In this document: positions 40,483-50,504 of the stretch, one piece after another | How positions within the stretch are numbered: position 1 is the first letter of the stretch | Layout of the letters: every line of letters starts with the position of its first letter | From: Echinococcus granulosus | Taxonomy: Eukaryota; Platyhelminthes; Cestoda; Cyclophyllidea; Taeniidae | NCBI RefSeq assembly: GCF_000524195.1 | Contig: NW_020170386.1 | Span: forward strand, 1,791,949 to 1,855,948 | Length of the DNA: 64,000 nucleotides | Direction of reading: 5' to 3' | Notes under the pieces: generated by a model | What the model saw: the letters and a program-made list of their open reading frames with translations, nothing else | Told to the model about the DNA's origin: nothing | The model's database searches: none | Made by a program: the position numbers and the translations under genes

Positions 40483-41814
40483 ATGAAGCGCCTGGGGTTG
40501 GTGAGCGTAGTTTCTAAATGTGACATGTAGATCCTGATAATCTTAATAAATCTAGTCTACACTAATCATACAAATAACTGGGCCGTTTTGGTAGAGACTT
40601 CGCGATTTTGGTTTAACTACCGTCATGCGGGGAATACTTTGGGTGTTTATCGCAGCATTAAACGAATGGGAATTCCAGACAGGTGTGGCACGTTTTCTCC
40701 ATCGTTATTATGTAGTCAAATAATTCTCATGATTGGGGATTCATATGCATGCAATATGAGAAATCCGCGCCCGGGGACCGTTTATCAGAGTGCCTACAAT
40801 CCCATTGATTTATATGGTGATGATATTGAGGTGGACTATCGTGGCTATGAAGTTACCGTTGAGAATTTCATCAGAGTCGTAACCGGTCGTCTGCCGCCCT
40901 CGGCACCCGCATCCAAAAAACTCAACACTGATCAGTACAGTAACATTCTCATTTACATGACCGGACACGGTGGCAACGGGTTCTTGAAATTTCAAGATGA
41001 CAATGAGCTATCTAGTGTCGAACTAGCCGATGTTGTCAACCAAATGTGGCTTCGTCGCAGGTGTGGTGTTAATTTATCAGCTGTCCATTAATAGATACAA
41101 TGAGATGCTTATTATTACCGACTCTTGCCAAGCTGAATCGATGGGAAGTCAAGTCTATTCTCCAAATGTCATCACAATTGGCAGTAGTAAAGTTGGAGAA
41201 GACTCTTTTGCGGTATTTTGACGCAGATACAATTAATGACCAATTTTAGCATCATTTTGATTCTACCATTGGCGTGTTCGTTGCTGATCGATACTCTTAT
41301 TACGCACTTCAGTTCCTGGAAAAGTTGACTCACGAAAGTCGGCAAAATATCGTAGAATTTGTGAGTGTCCGTTCCATTCCCATCCTGGTTGGTACACACC
41401 GTACTAATCGGTTGTTCATTTATCTAATTTTAGTTAAAGTTGTGCTCTTTTGACATGTGCAAATCCACGGTTAAATTCCGTACCGATTTGCTTGTCAGGG
41501 AACCTCACGATGTGTTAGTTACTGATTTCTTCTCTAGCACCCATCATATTGAAAGTGGATCATATCTCCTTCCTTCTGGAGATACCAATTTAACGAATGA
41601 AGTGTACACTGAAAATGCCAGGTACGTCTCAAAAGCGTCGTAGCTTTATTCCCTGCATATTGATCCAAGTCGGATTTATTTGCCATATACTTGTCTTGTT
41701 TGATTTGTATACTTGTAAAATCATTCATTCCTTGCCAGTACCTCAAACAAGCCAATTATCGACCATACTTGGACATATGTGCAACCCTTTCCTGCGGAGT
41801 TGGCATCTTTGTAA
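40483..41814 (+). CDS. PIGK: GPI-anchor transamidase catalytic subunit (PIGK/GPI8, peptidase family C13), complete, 335 aa
   Basis: The enzyme cleaves the C-terminal signal of precursor proteins in the ER lumen and transfers a GPI anchor, in complex with PIGT, PIGS, PIGU and GPAA1. Seven exons close in phase: 40483..40500, 40531..40682, 40716..41060, 41095..41212, 41250..41360, 41434..41621, 41739..41814. The first intron must be removed to give a start and a signal peptide (MKRLGL then ILIILINLVY) directly before the family motif NNWAVLV. Both catalytic residues are present: His141 in YMTGHGGNGF and Cys183 in TDSCQAESM, 42 residues apart as in human PIGK. YGDDIEVDYRGYEVTVENF and RTDLL..EPHDVLVTDFF are also family hallmarks. 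Introns are 30, 33, 34, 37, 73 and 117 nt. The predicted protein ends AELASL without the C-terminal membrane helix found in human and yeast proteins; a further exon cannot be excluded, but the stop is in the phase-matched exon. Confidence 0.96.
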
Positions 41815-41819
41815 ACCAT

Positions 41820-42371
41820 TCACCTTTTGATACAAGCCCAACATTTGTCTGCGGAGTATGCTGCAATTTTTCTTGTCTTTTCACACTGTAATGCATTGAT
41901 ATTTAAATCATCCAAATGACCAAAGCCACCTTTTCCATAATGGTTGTTTCCACCTGCCTTTCCTAGAATATACGCTTCGTGGGGAACGTCCGGCAGGTCA
42001 GATTTAACGTCACGCATTTATTTTATAAGTTAGGAAGCAAATATGGTGGGTGTCGTTACTAGTTTAAATCTCCTGCCTGCTAGCGAGGGTTGCCGCCCTT
42101 CGAGCCACTGGAGGCACGTGGTTTGGGATGGTGGGCGGTGGAGGGGTGTGTGAGGTGGGCGGGTGAACGCCAAGGCGTGGTGAAGGGTCGCGCTGGGGGG
42201 CCTCATTGCTACCGAGAGGTCTACAGACGTTGGTAGTGGAGTACTAATCAAAGTCGGGAAAATTGAGGGTGCACGGGCAGGGGGGTAGGCAAGTTTCTGA
42301 AAGAGACGCTGGGGTAAAGCGAATGAATTCGTTGTGATTATGCGTCGCAAAATTGTTTTAAGGAGTTCCAT
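41820..42371 (-). CDS. Possible small minus-strand gene 3' of PIGK, unrecognised
   Basis: Two minus-strand frames follow each other in this moderately GC-rich stretch. The upstream one (42371..42030) starts MELLKTILRRIITTNSF, basic and amphipathic as in a mitochondrial presequence, then becomes proline-rich. The downstream one (42017..41820) contains LPDVPHEAYILGK and HYGKGGFGHLDD, which look like real protein. A donor after residue 53 (GTAGCA) and an unfound acceptor before the second frame would be needed to join them. If real, the gene is convergent with PIGK and ends within 10 bp of its stop codon. I do not recognise the family; a chance pair of frames is the alternative. Confidence 0.25.
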
Positions 42372-43246
42372 GTTGCAGTTCGGTCAAAAAGGCAAAAACG
42401 TAAGGTTCCAGCGATTAAAAATAAACTATCGAGATAGGATAAAACAAAATTTATAGATAATTTTCCGCAAATCTGGAGCCACTATTACTTTTTTGGTTAC
42501 GTAACGTTACATCTAAATTCCTGTAAAAGTGAATGGGTTGTATGAATACTTTCGAAATAAATAATCCACTCGAGTCTGCAAATGCATCACAATTGGCAGT
42601 CTGACCCCGACGTCGTAAATTCAAATCTGCCTGGCACGTGAACTTTTCTGCTGTTTTTTTTGCAAATCGTCCCATTTTTATGGGCTTATAGTCCATAATT
42701 TCTCTATTTACAGATCACCCAATCTTTTTCGTAAGTTCATCCTCGCTTACTATTCCACATAGCGTGCAATTTGTACTCATCAGTACTCTAAAACGTAAAC
42801 TGTCAACTCTAGTATTTTCCAACCTATTTGATTTGGTGAATTTGCCATAGAATTCTCTGTACACCTCAAATTTGCCATTTGTGGCAGTTTTGTTTCTCGA
42901 AAGTACTTTTATTCATGCAGATTGTTTGTTCTTGTCAGTTGTAACAATTAAAATATATCAACACCGGGTGTTCCAGCAAAATACGTATCATGGTATTTGC
43001 TTTTATAGTATCGAATTTGTTCAAAAGACATCTCTTGCACGTGATACCAACCCTAGGACAATGTTTTCCTACTTCACTTCATTTTCACAAATCTGAGTCG
43101 AATAGACGTCCCCATTATTTTACTTTCATCTAGCCATTATGGATATTCAATCACAGATCACTAATTGCTCCTTTTTATGTATTTCTGCTATATACCTCGA
43201 TCAATGTAAACGCTTATAATTTTGTCTTTTAGCCGTTTTACTCACT
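42372..43246. other. Spacer before the TRAIP-like gene
   Basis: No exon is supported here. The right end is a strong pyrimidine-rich acceptor (TTTTGTCTTTTAG, ending at 43233) 13 bases before the TRAIP-like ATG. It may be the end of an intron in the 5' untranslated region or a spliced-leader acceptor. A minus-strand frame at 42451-42696 and a plus frame at 42872-43096 have no family motif. Confidence 0.4.
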
Positions 43247-45615
43247 ATGATACTTGCTGAGTGCTCCATATGTCAAGAAGTACTAGGAACTGGTACAAAC
43301 GAACACATATCAGCCCTCCTTTGTGGTCATGCTTTCCACGCAACCTGCATCAAGAAGTGGTTGGAAAGCTCCTCCACTTGTCCCCAGTGCCGCATCGTGG
43401 TGTTTGGTTCAGAGATCATTCCGCGACTTTTCTTTTCGTTTATTGATGGCTCCTCTGATTTCGGTGAAAGTATCCATCACGCTGATGGCGTAAGACCCAC
43501 CTTTGTGGAATATTTTTGTATCACTTGGTTCTAACAAAGCGATTTTCCCCAACCACTTATAGTAAAGCCATTTCATCCAGTGATATCACTATGTGAATTT
43601 GCGGATGCATTCAAGTTCTTTGCAGTGCATCACACTTTTCAAATTAGTATAATTTTGTCCCTTTACACTGGTTGAACGCAACAGTTAAGTAACTACTTTG
43701 CGCATAGCTGCGACCCTCAAGTGTTCGTGATGTTTCGTCGGCGCATTTGGAGATCGTGAGACTTCGTGGTGCACTGTCCGTCTTGGAAGCCCGAGCAAAG
43801 TTAGCTGAGCAGAAAATCAACGAACAAGCAACCGAAATAAACACCATCTCTGAACTCTATCGGGAGACTAATGAACTCTATCGACTTGAACATCAAAAAT
43901 GCCTTCAGGCAAGGTGAGATGTCTACTTCACCGGTCCCATTTTCCCCTGGCAACAGTAGCACTAAATAGAGCCATTTCATCGATACTTTAGTACTGTACT
44001 TTTCGTTCAAGCAGTTGTCCAGATGTGTCGTATTAGTTGCTTCATGTATTTTCAGCATATTTCTCGTTCAGATCCATCAGTGCCTAATTGGAACACTAAT
44101 TTGATCTGTAGTATCCTGTGTGCCCCAGATAAGTTACTCGTATTCTACCTAAAGCTGCTTTTGTGATTTTTCATTAAAGCTTATGCTATTCACTTGACAG
44201 AATGCAACTGGCTGGCTACTCTAGGGTTGTGAAGGAAGCGCAGGAGATAAAGGACGAGTGCTTCCAACTACGTCAAAAAACGAACGAACTGAAAGACATC
44301 GAGGTCCTCGTCAGATGTGAGTCAAACCCCCTTACTCTTGGATCCCATTTGCTTGTGTTCACAGTTGTAGCGCGAGCCTCAGCGGCGTAGCAAGTGAAAA
44401 CGATCAGTAGCATCACCCAAATATGTATTTACCTTCACCGTTGTTTGAAGCCACCCTCCGTTCATGCAAAACAACGTTGCAATACGCGTAGTGACTACTC
44501 ATTAATTTGCACCACAGCTGTAATTCATCAAACGTGCGGACTTATCGGTCGAGGGAATTTTCTATACTTTGGATCTTGCGTGCCCCAAAAAATATAGCAC
44601 CTACTAAGACGATGTATTTCACTCAAGTTCGAACATTTTTTTTAATCAGCAAATGAAGATGCCGCGATCGAGTTGATGCAAAAGTATAAAAACCAGAAGG
44701 ATGATTATTCGCCCGAAACAATATGCAATCTCTTTCGCTGGGTGGCTATTCTTCGTGCGGAGCTATCTGAGGCACAAAATCGATCGCGGAAATACCGTAC
44801 GGACGCACATCGACTGCGACGTGCCCATGCAGCGTCCACCAAACTCGTCGCTGATCTAGAAAGACAAGTGGAGCGCTACAAGGGTCGCGCGACACAAATG
44901 GAGTCCGAAATGGTGCGCCTCCTGGAGGAATCCGCACACAGTTCATCGATTGCAGAATCTTTTTCTGCCGCGTCAACCACCCCCAACTGTACGCCTGCGA
45001 GCATCAGGACGACAACTTTGGGTACTGAAAACAGGCTCAGCCTGAGACGCTGTCTGCATCTCATTGATCTACCTACTCCTGAGATCAACACCAATATTCC
45101 GGAACCCAAATTGGGCGATATACTGCCCAAAGTAAGTGAGGGCTGGAGTTCTGCCCCTTATTCGCCTGTTAAAGACGCGCAACTGGTCGTGTAACCTGTT
45201 GACGATTAGACCGGCCTATAAATTTTGCAAGTCCACAAGCGACTAGATCTATGAGCACCATCCAGCGATGTGTTTCACGTTCTAGGTCGCCAAAGTGACA
45301 CCACGCGTTAATCCGTTCAAATGTGAGTCCACTCCCGGAGTAAAGGACGATGCGGATGCGAACAAGGTTTCCTTTTTGGACCTCGACCCTGACGAGGAAG
45401 CGGAACAGCTGCCGCCTCGCGAAACGTCTGATCGTAGGCCTTCCAGCCTTTTCAAGCTCGCCATAATGAGAGATTTTAATAAAAAACCCAATAACAGACC
45501 AGAAGCATTTAAATCTGCTCAATACAATGTACCTGAAAGACAGAGGCCGAGCAAAAGCTTGACCAATCCCCGCAAAAAATGGTCCGATCCGAACCTCCCC
45601 AAAAAATTCATGTAA
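43247..45615 (+). CDS. TRAIP: RING-H2 coiled-coil E3 ubiquitin ligase, probably TRAIP/NOPO orthologue, complete, 458 aa
   Basis: Five exons close in phase: 43247..43489, 43708..43913, 44201..44316, 44650..45131, 45286..45615. A C3H2C3 RING sits at the extreme N terminus (Cys6, Cys9, Cys26, His28, His31, Cys34, Cys45, Cys48). It includes ALLCGHAFHATCIKKWLE and CPQCRI, and is followed by IIPRLFF, which matches the start of TRAIP. Residues about 82-270 form coiled coil (EIVRLRGALSVLEARAKLAE; LRQKTNELKDIEVLV). The C-terminal third is serine/proline-rich and basic, ending LTNPRKKWSDPNLPKKFM. Human TRAIP is 469 aa with the same order. TRAIP ubiquitylates the replicative helicase at converged or blocked forks. 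I do not see the C-terminal PCNA-binding motif of vertebrate TRAIP, so the assignment rests on RING sequence, architecture and length; another RING/coiled-coil ligase is possible. Its 3' end faces the AdipoR gene, with 230 bp between the stop codons. Confidence 0.7.
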
Positions 45616-45845
45616 TCGTTCTTCGTTAAATTAATCTTCATACTTGTGGTTGTGCTACTGTACTTTTATCCTGGTAAATTTCTATTTAAATTACCTCCAA
45701 GTTATTAAGCTGGTTAGGGTCTTAACTGCGAAGAACTTGTCATTTACTATCAGTTAGGGGGCTAAGAATGACAATGCAGTAGGACGTGGCACCGTAGTAA
45801 GCAACTACTGATATCACGATCATATCGAGATGCCGAGTCAGAACA

Positions 45846-47532
45846 TTAAGTATGAGTAAAATTAATCGGTGGGGTGGGTTTGCAGTCTCCTCGACTCAGG
45901 CGATAGTTGGAGATCATCGCGACGCCGTAGTAGTGCACTGTGGCGGCAGCCACAACAAACACGTGGAAGATTTGGTGGCTCTGAAACTACAAGTGGAGGA
46001 GAGCGAGCTTGCGCAGTTCAGAGAAAGTTGTAAAAAGGGAAAGTAGCGTAAACGCGAGTTGAGCGACGTACCCAGATGTCACAATAACCGGGGAAGCAGC
46101 GTTCTGGGATGCGGAGAGCGTAAAGTACAGCGCCAGAGATGTAAAGAACTGCCATGAATATGAGCCAGCCGAGAGATCCGTCCTCAACCGCAGAATTCCA
46201 ACCCACCACTACGGCGTAGTGGGTGGCAGGAATAACACCGGAAAGACCCAGCCCAATGAAGGAACCAGCACGCACTGAGCGAAATCGAGGGCTCGCAAAC
46301 ACATCCAGCATTGACACACAGATTGACGTGACGCCGAGCACGCAAATCAACGATAGATAGCCTACCATTGCGGAAAAGTCACAGTAGAAGGTGTAGTAGA
46401 GATAAGGCACAAAAGACCCGATTGTCAGGATTGCAATTCCCGCGTAGTCCAGTCTGCAGCATAAAATTAACGATCCTTAAGTAACGTACTAAAAATATCC
46501 AAGACGGTTTGAGTCAGGTTCGTCTTCAAAGGATATTGAACGTATCCTAGCTAAAAATGTGTGAGCCTGTAACAACAACCGAAAATCCGGAACGAGAAGT
46601 CACCCTATACGCCCATGGAGAATAGATCACATGATTAGATAACAATCCAGTAGCAATTGAACAAGCGGAGCGAAGTGGATTATGCAAGGAGTTAAATATT
46701 ACCAACTGACTTGTTAGCGAAACGGGATACTTTAAGGGAGTGGCAACTGAGAGTGTGGAAAATACAGGAGAATCCCAAGCAGACTACTGCTCCCAAAAAA
46801 AACGCCGAGAAGACCAATTTGTCTTGCCACTGAATGCTTTCAGGAGCAAATACCACGAAGAAGGTCCAAATTGTGATAAAAAGCACACAGCCTGGAAAGG
46901 CAATTAAATTAACTGCAAAGCTATTTACCAAGGAGGTGAGTCCAGATGTTACCCGTTTCGGTATGGATTCGAAAAATGGATTTGGCACAACTCCAGTAGG
47001 AATTGAGCGCGGGGCGATGACCGCGGACTAAAAAATCATTGTCCTTCATCCACACCGGTAATTGAGCGAATTGAACTAACTGCCACCCCCGTAGCCACAC
47101 TTGCCGCACAAATTCTTCCGCACTATGCGCCATCGACTGTGCAAGCTGAAGCAATCAGGTATGACGTACTGTCAATATACATTCAGAAAATAGTCCTCCT
47201 AGATCAAATCATCAAGCCGTAAGAGCAAAAGAATTACATCAGCAAGATGCGACATGCATCATCCAGTAGGTTGCTACACAATACGTGTCTCTTCTGGCAC
47301 AGAAACCCCTACTTGTGGTTCTAATGCACTGTTAAACTAATTGCTAGTAGACAACGATTCACCGACCACATAAAAACTACCTCTAATGGCAGCTTACACT
47401 GGCGAAATCATGGTTAAATATTGATTCAGTGCATCCGAATTTGGTAGCATCGACTCCGTCGGTCGTACCTACACCTGAGCCTCTGGAACCACCATCACTC
47501 AAGGATGCATCAACCCGCCCCTCCCCTGCCAT
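45846..47532 (-). CDS. AdipoR: Adiponectin-receptor-type PAQR family seven-helix protein, complete, 351 aa
   Basis: AdipoR proteins are seven-helix membrane proteins with a zinc site and ceramidase-related activity, acting in lipid and energy signalling. Five minus-strand exons close in phase: 47532..47398, 47145..46929, 46891..46711, 46453..46072, 45986..45846. After a 45-residue variable N terminus come the family blocks VWMKDNDFLVRGHRP, KSIFRIHTETGNIWTHLLG, FFLGAVVCL, RAGSFIGLGLSGVIPATHY and GAVLYALRIPERCFPG. The zinc ligands are present: His163 (IFHTLSCHS), His309 and His313 (FQSHQIFH), with the conserved Asp180 in KLDYAGI. Intron 2 is only 37 nt. Flatworms lack an obvious adiponectin, so the ligand is unknown. 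Length is close to human AdipoR1 (375 aa). The start is the first ATG in the exon whose donor (GTAAGC) is in phase with exon 2; an additional upstream exon cannot be excluded. Confidence 0.96.
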
Positions 47533-47964
47533 GACAATAGGACGCAGGGAATGGTATACCATGATAACCTTGAGACTTAATAAGAATTAAAATAAGATGC
47601 AGAAACTGTGGTAGCTACATTGAAACATTTATCGACATAAGCCAACAGTAATTGAAATTTTAAATGCATTTAGTGACACATTTTTAAATATCAGGCCATC
47701 AAGGGGTAGCGATCACAGCAATCCAATCAGTTCTTTGTTCATGAGCTTTGCATTTTTAATATATTTCAAGCCCTGCCGGCTGTAAAAATTAATATCAGAG
47801 TGAGTTCAATTTTTAAATGTCCCGTCTTGCACAGCCTATGCTACTGACAAGCAACTTTAAGTACTTTTTGACCCCCATGCCTGTGATAAATCTAATGAAA
47901 TCACTGCTTTTCCGTGCACATTTTTTGTCGTTTACTTAAAATTCACAGTTATCTTGTAGCACGT

Positions 47965-48116
47965 TGGTTGTTTAACCCCTTGTTTTGGTAAGGAGCCACT
48001 TTTGGCTTAACCACTGTACCACACCGTGGGGCTGGCCTTCGGGCAATGGCAGTAGCCCTAGTACATTCTCTATGTCGAGCATATATATTCTGCCCGAGAA
48101 GTCTCGGGACGCTACA
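47965..48116 (+). repeat. Dispersed repeat, copy C
   Basis: Starts TGGTTGTTTAACCCCTTG, has the GGAGCCACTTTTGGCTTAACC and GGGCTGGCCTTCGGGCAATGG boxes, then TATATTCTGCCCGAG, and ends GGGACGCTACA. It lacks about 25 bp (the GTCTTCAG box) that copies A, D and E retain. Same orientation as copy D, 431 bp away. Confidence 0.75.
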
Positions 48117-48547
48117 GGTACTTTAGAGGGATTATTTATAGAGAAAGTTTCTCCTGGGCGTACTATTACTGACATTAATTTGGTACCTAACCAAGGTGTT
48201 GTAGTAAGCATGAATGGTGTATGCGGTGGAAGAATTTTGGTCTTAATTGACAGCTTTTATGCCGTTTATACCAAAGTAGTAGCTTGTCCCCTTCATTTTG
48301 GTCATCTGTTTTGATAGAGATGCAATGATATGTGCTGACCTGTGTGGTGGTTTAATTTTTTGTCTTGCTGGGTGTGCTTAACTACCAACATTGACTCCTT
48401 TAGATTCTAATAGCCTTACTACTGTTTCATACTTAACAAATGTGTTCCTCAACATGACGGGTTACTACGACTTTTAAAACTATTCGAGTCGCTTAAATGG
48501 TGGTGTTTGAAAGCCTACCGGACCCAACAGACCAATACGTAATACGT

Positions 48548-48705
48548 TGATTGTTTAACTCTCGGTTTTAATAAAGGTCCACTTTGTGTCTTGTCGATTC
48601 TACCTCGCCGGGTGGGCTGGCCTCTGGGCCATGCTAGCCGCCCTTACGCCCTTCAAACGTTCCGTACGTCTTCTTTTGTCTTCAGGGAAGTCTCGGGGCG
48701 CAACA
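48548..48705 (+). repeat. Dispersed repeat, copy D
   Basis: Starts TGATTGTTTAACTCTCGG, has GGTCCACTTTG, the CGCCGGGTGGGCTGGCCTCT and GGGCCATGCTAG boxes, and ends CTTCAGGGAAGTCTCGGGGCG. It lacks the TATTCTGCCCGAG box. Direct orientation relative to copy C. Confidence 0.75.
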
Positions 48706-49095
48706 ACTATCCTGATTTCCAGCCTTAGATTCCATACCCAAACATGGCAAAGGGACAGGATTTGCCGTGGACGAGTAAACTTGTACAGACTCTTGGTAAA
48801 TACAATTAAAAATGGTGACTCCTTACTTCACATACTTTAGTTTTTGTATTCCACAAAAATCTTGTAAGCAGTGAAAAGGACACCAAACTTGAACTGCTAG
48901 GAGACGCTTATACCACCTATGTCTTGATGTCAATTCAGTTAACGAGCGATATCTCTTTCGCATCTCTAGTATTTGAATAAAAATCAGATAGATATCTAGG
49001 ATTTATTGAAGGGATCACAGAGAGATAAGGAGGAGTAGATGCAAAGCATTAGACAAGTGAACCTAGCCCAATTCATGCTCTTTTGGGTGACCCTG

Positions 49096-49274
49096 TGTAG
49101 CGTCCCCAGACTTCACTGAAGACGAATGAAGACGTAATACTCGGGCAGAATATACATATTCAGAAAGAAGAAGGTATTCGGGCTACCGGTATGGCCCGAG
49201 AGCTGGCCTACCCGGCGTAGTACAAAGAGTAAGTTAAAAGTGGCTCCTAACCAAAACTGGGAGATGAGCAACCA
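49096..49274 (-). repeat. Dispersed repeat, copy E (opposite orientation, probably the fullest copy)
   Basis: Read on the plus strand it begins TGTAGCGTCCCC, has CTCGGGCAGAATATACATA and GGCCTACCCGGCGTAGTAC, then AAAGTGGCTCCTAACC, and ends near GAGCAACCA. The TG...CA ends and about 180 bp length resemble a short solo LTR. Confidence 0.75.
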
Positions 49275-50504
49275 TCATATTACATCTACTTTTGGACCAG
49301 TTTTACTAAGGTGAAAGGTATTCACACGAAGAATCCTCATTTTAGGAAATGATCTGGTCCTAAACTACACGTGACCAGTGCACTTCCCTTCCTCAATGCA
49401 CTTTACAAATTAGTCGAAACTGAAGATATAATACAATGGGTAGGATGCAGCAAGGCGCTGAGATTAAATGCCTACCTAGACGCCGAAAAATCAATTGACT
49501 GATGTTGCTGACTCGAAAAATTTCTAAAACACTTTTTCCATTGCAATGTTCAACGCAGGGAGTTAGCCACGATACGTGTTGGAAACAACGCTTAAGATTA
49601 GGGGGGAGTATGTATCGCCCCAATGTTCCATCTGTGTCCTAATTCAGTCATTATCTAACCACTGCAGTTTGCAATATCAATACGATATAGGCTTCGGACA
49701 AGGCCATCAGGCTCTCAAGTCATACCTGTTCTTGCATGTTTCTTTTATTTGTTGCGACTTAATGGGGATTTCGGTCACTGCGATCTATTTGTATCGTAGT
49801 TCACCTCAGAGAGAAGCACATATTTTGGATTAGTTAACCAAATATTTTGGCCAATATGACTTGCGCAAAATGTACAGCAAAAAGGTATGTTGCCTGTAAC
49901 AGTTTGCAAAGCACAGTTTTAAATGTTTGAGTACGCTCGTTATTTTCCTATTAAATTTCGTGCCTGTCTCCATTGATTTTCGTGTAAGCATATAGCTATT
50001 AAAATTTTCTAAAAGAAATAATCATTATAGACCTAACAGAATTATAGACCTTTTGAAAGTGAAACAAGAAATGGGAAATCAATTGCCTTGAACGACTATT
50101 AAAAGCTAGGGTGTGTGGTGCGAATTCGTGTGTGATTCTTTCTGTGATTGTGAATTATCCTTCTTTTATTACTGTCTTTTGAATTAACTATTTCTAGTAT
50201 TTCTTTTGTCTTCTGCCTAGATAATTGAGCGAATAGTGGTATTGGCCTTCTTATCACTCATATGTCAGCTACCACATATTTCGGCTATGTACTTGCATTT
50301 TTGCTGTCCATGGATCTCTTGTTGATATAGACTCCTTTATGTCCATCTATATACAGATATTTAAAAGTAGTTTTGTTGGTGGCATTTCCATTAGGCGTGA
50401 AAAGCTGTTGTTAGGTGATAAGTGAACTACTTGTTTTCAGTGTATTTTTCTGTTTTGACATATAGTACTGTTTTTAGGTGCTTATAGGAACTAATCATCT
50501 TAGG

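Larger units (their letters stand above)
47533..50504. other. Intergenic region between divergent AdipoR and WDR62 genes
   Basis: About 3 kb without coding exons I can support. It carries three copies of the dispersed repeat (C, D and E, listed separately). Promoters of both genes should lie here. The right end has a TTTTTAG acceptor at 50471-50477, 27 bases before the WDR62 ATG, suggesting a 5' non-coding exon or spliced-leader addition. Confidence 0.5.
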
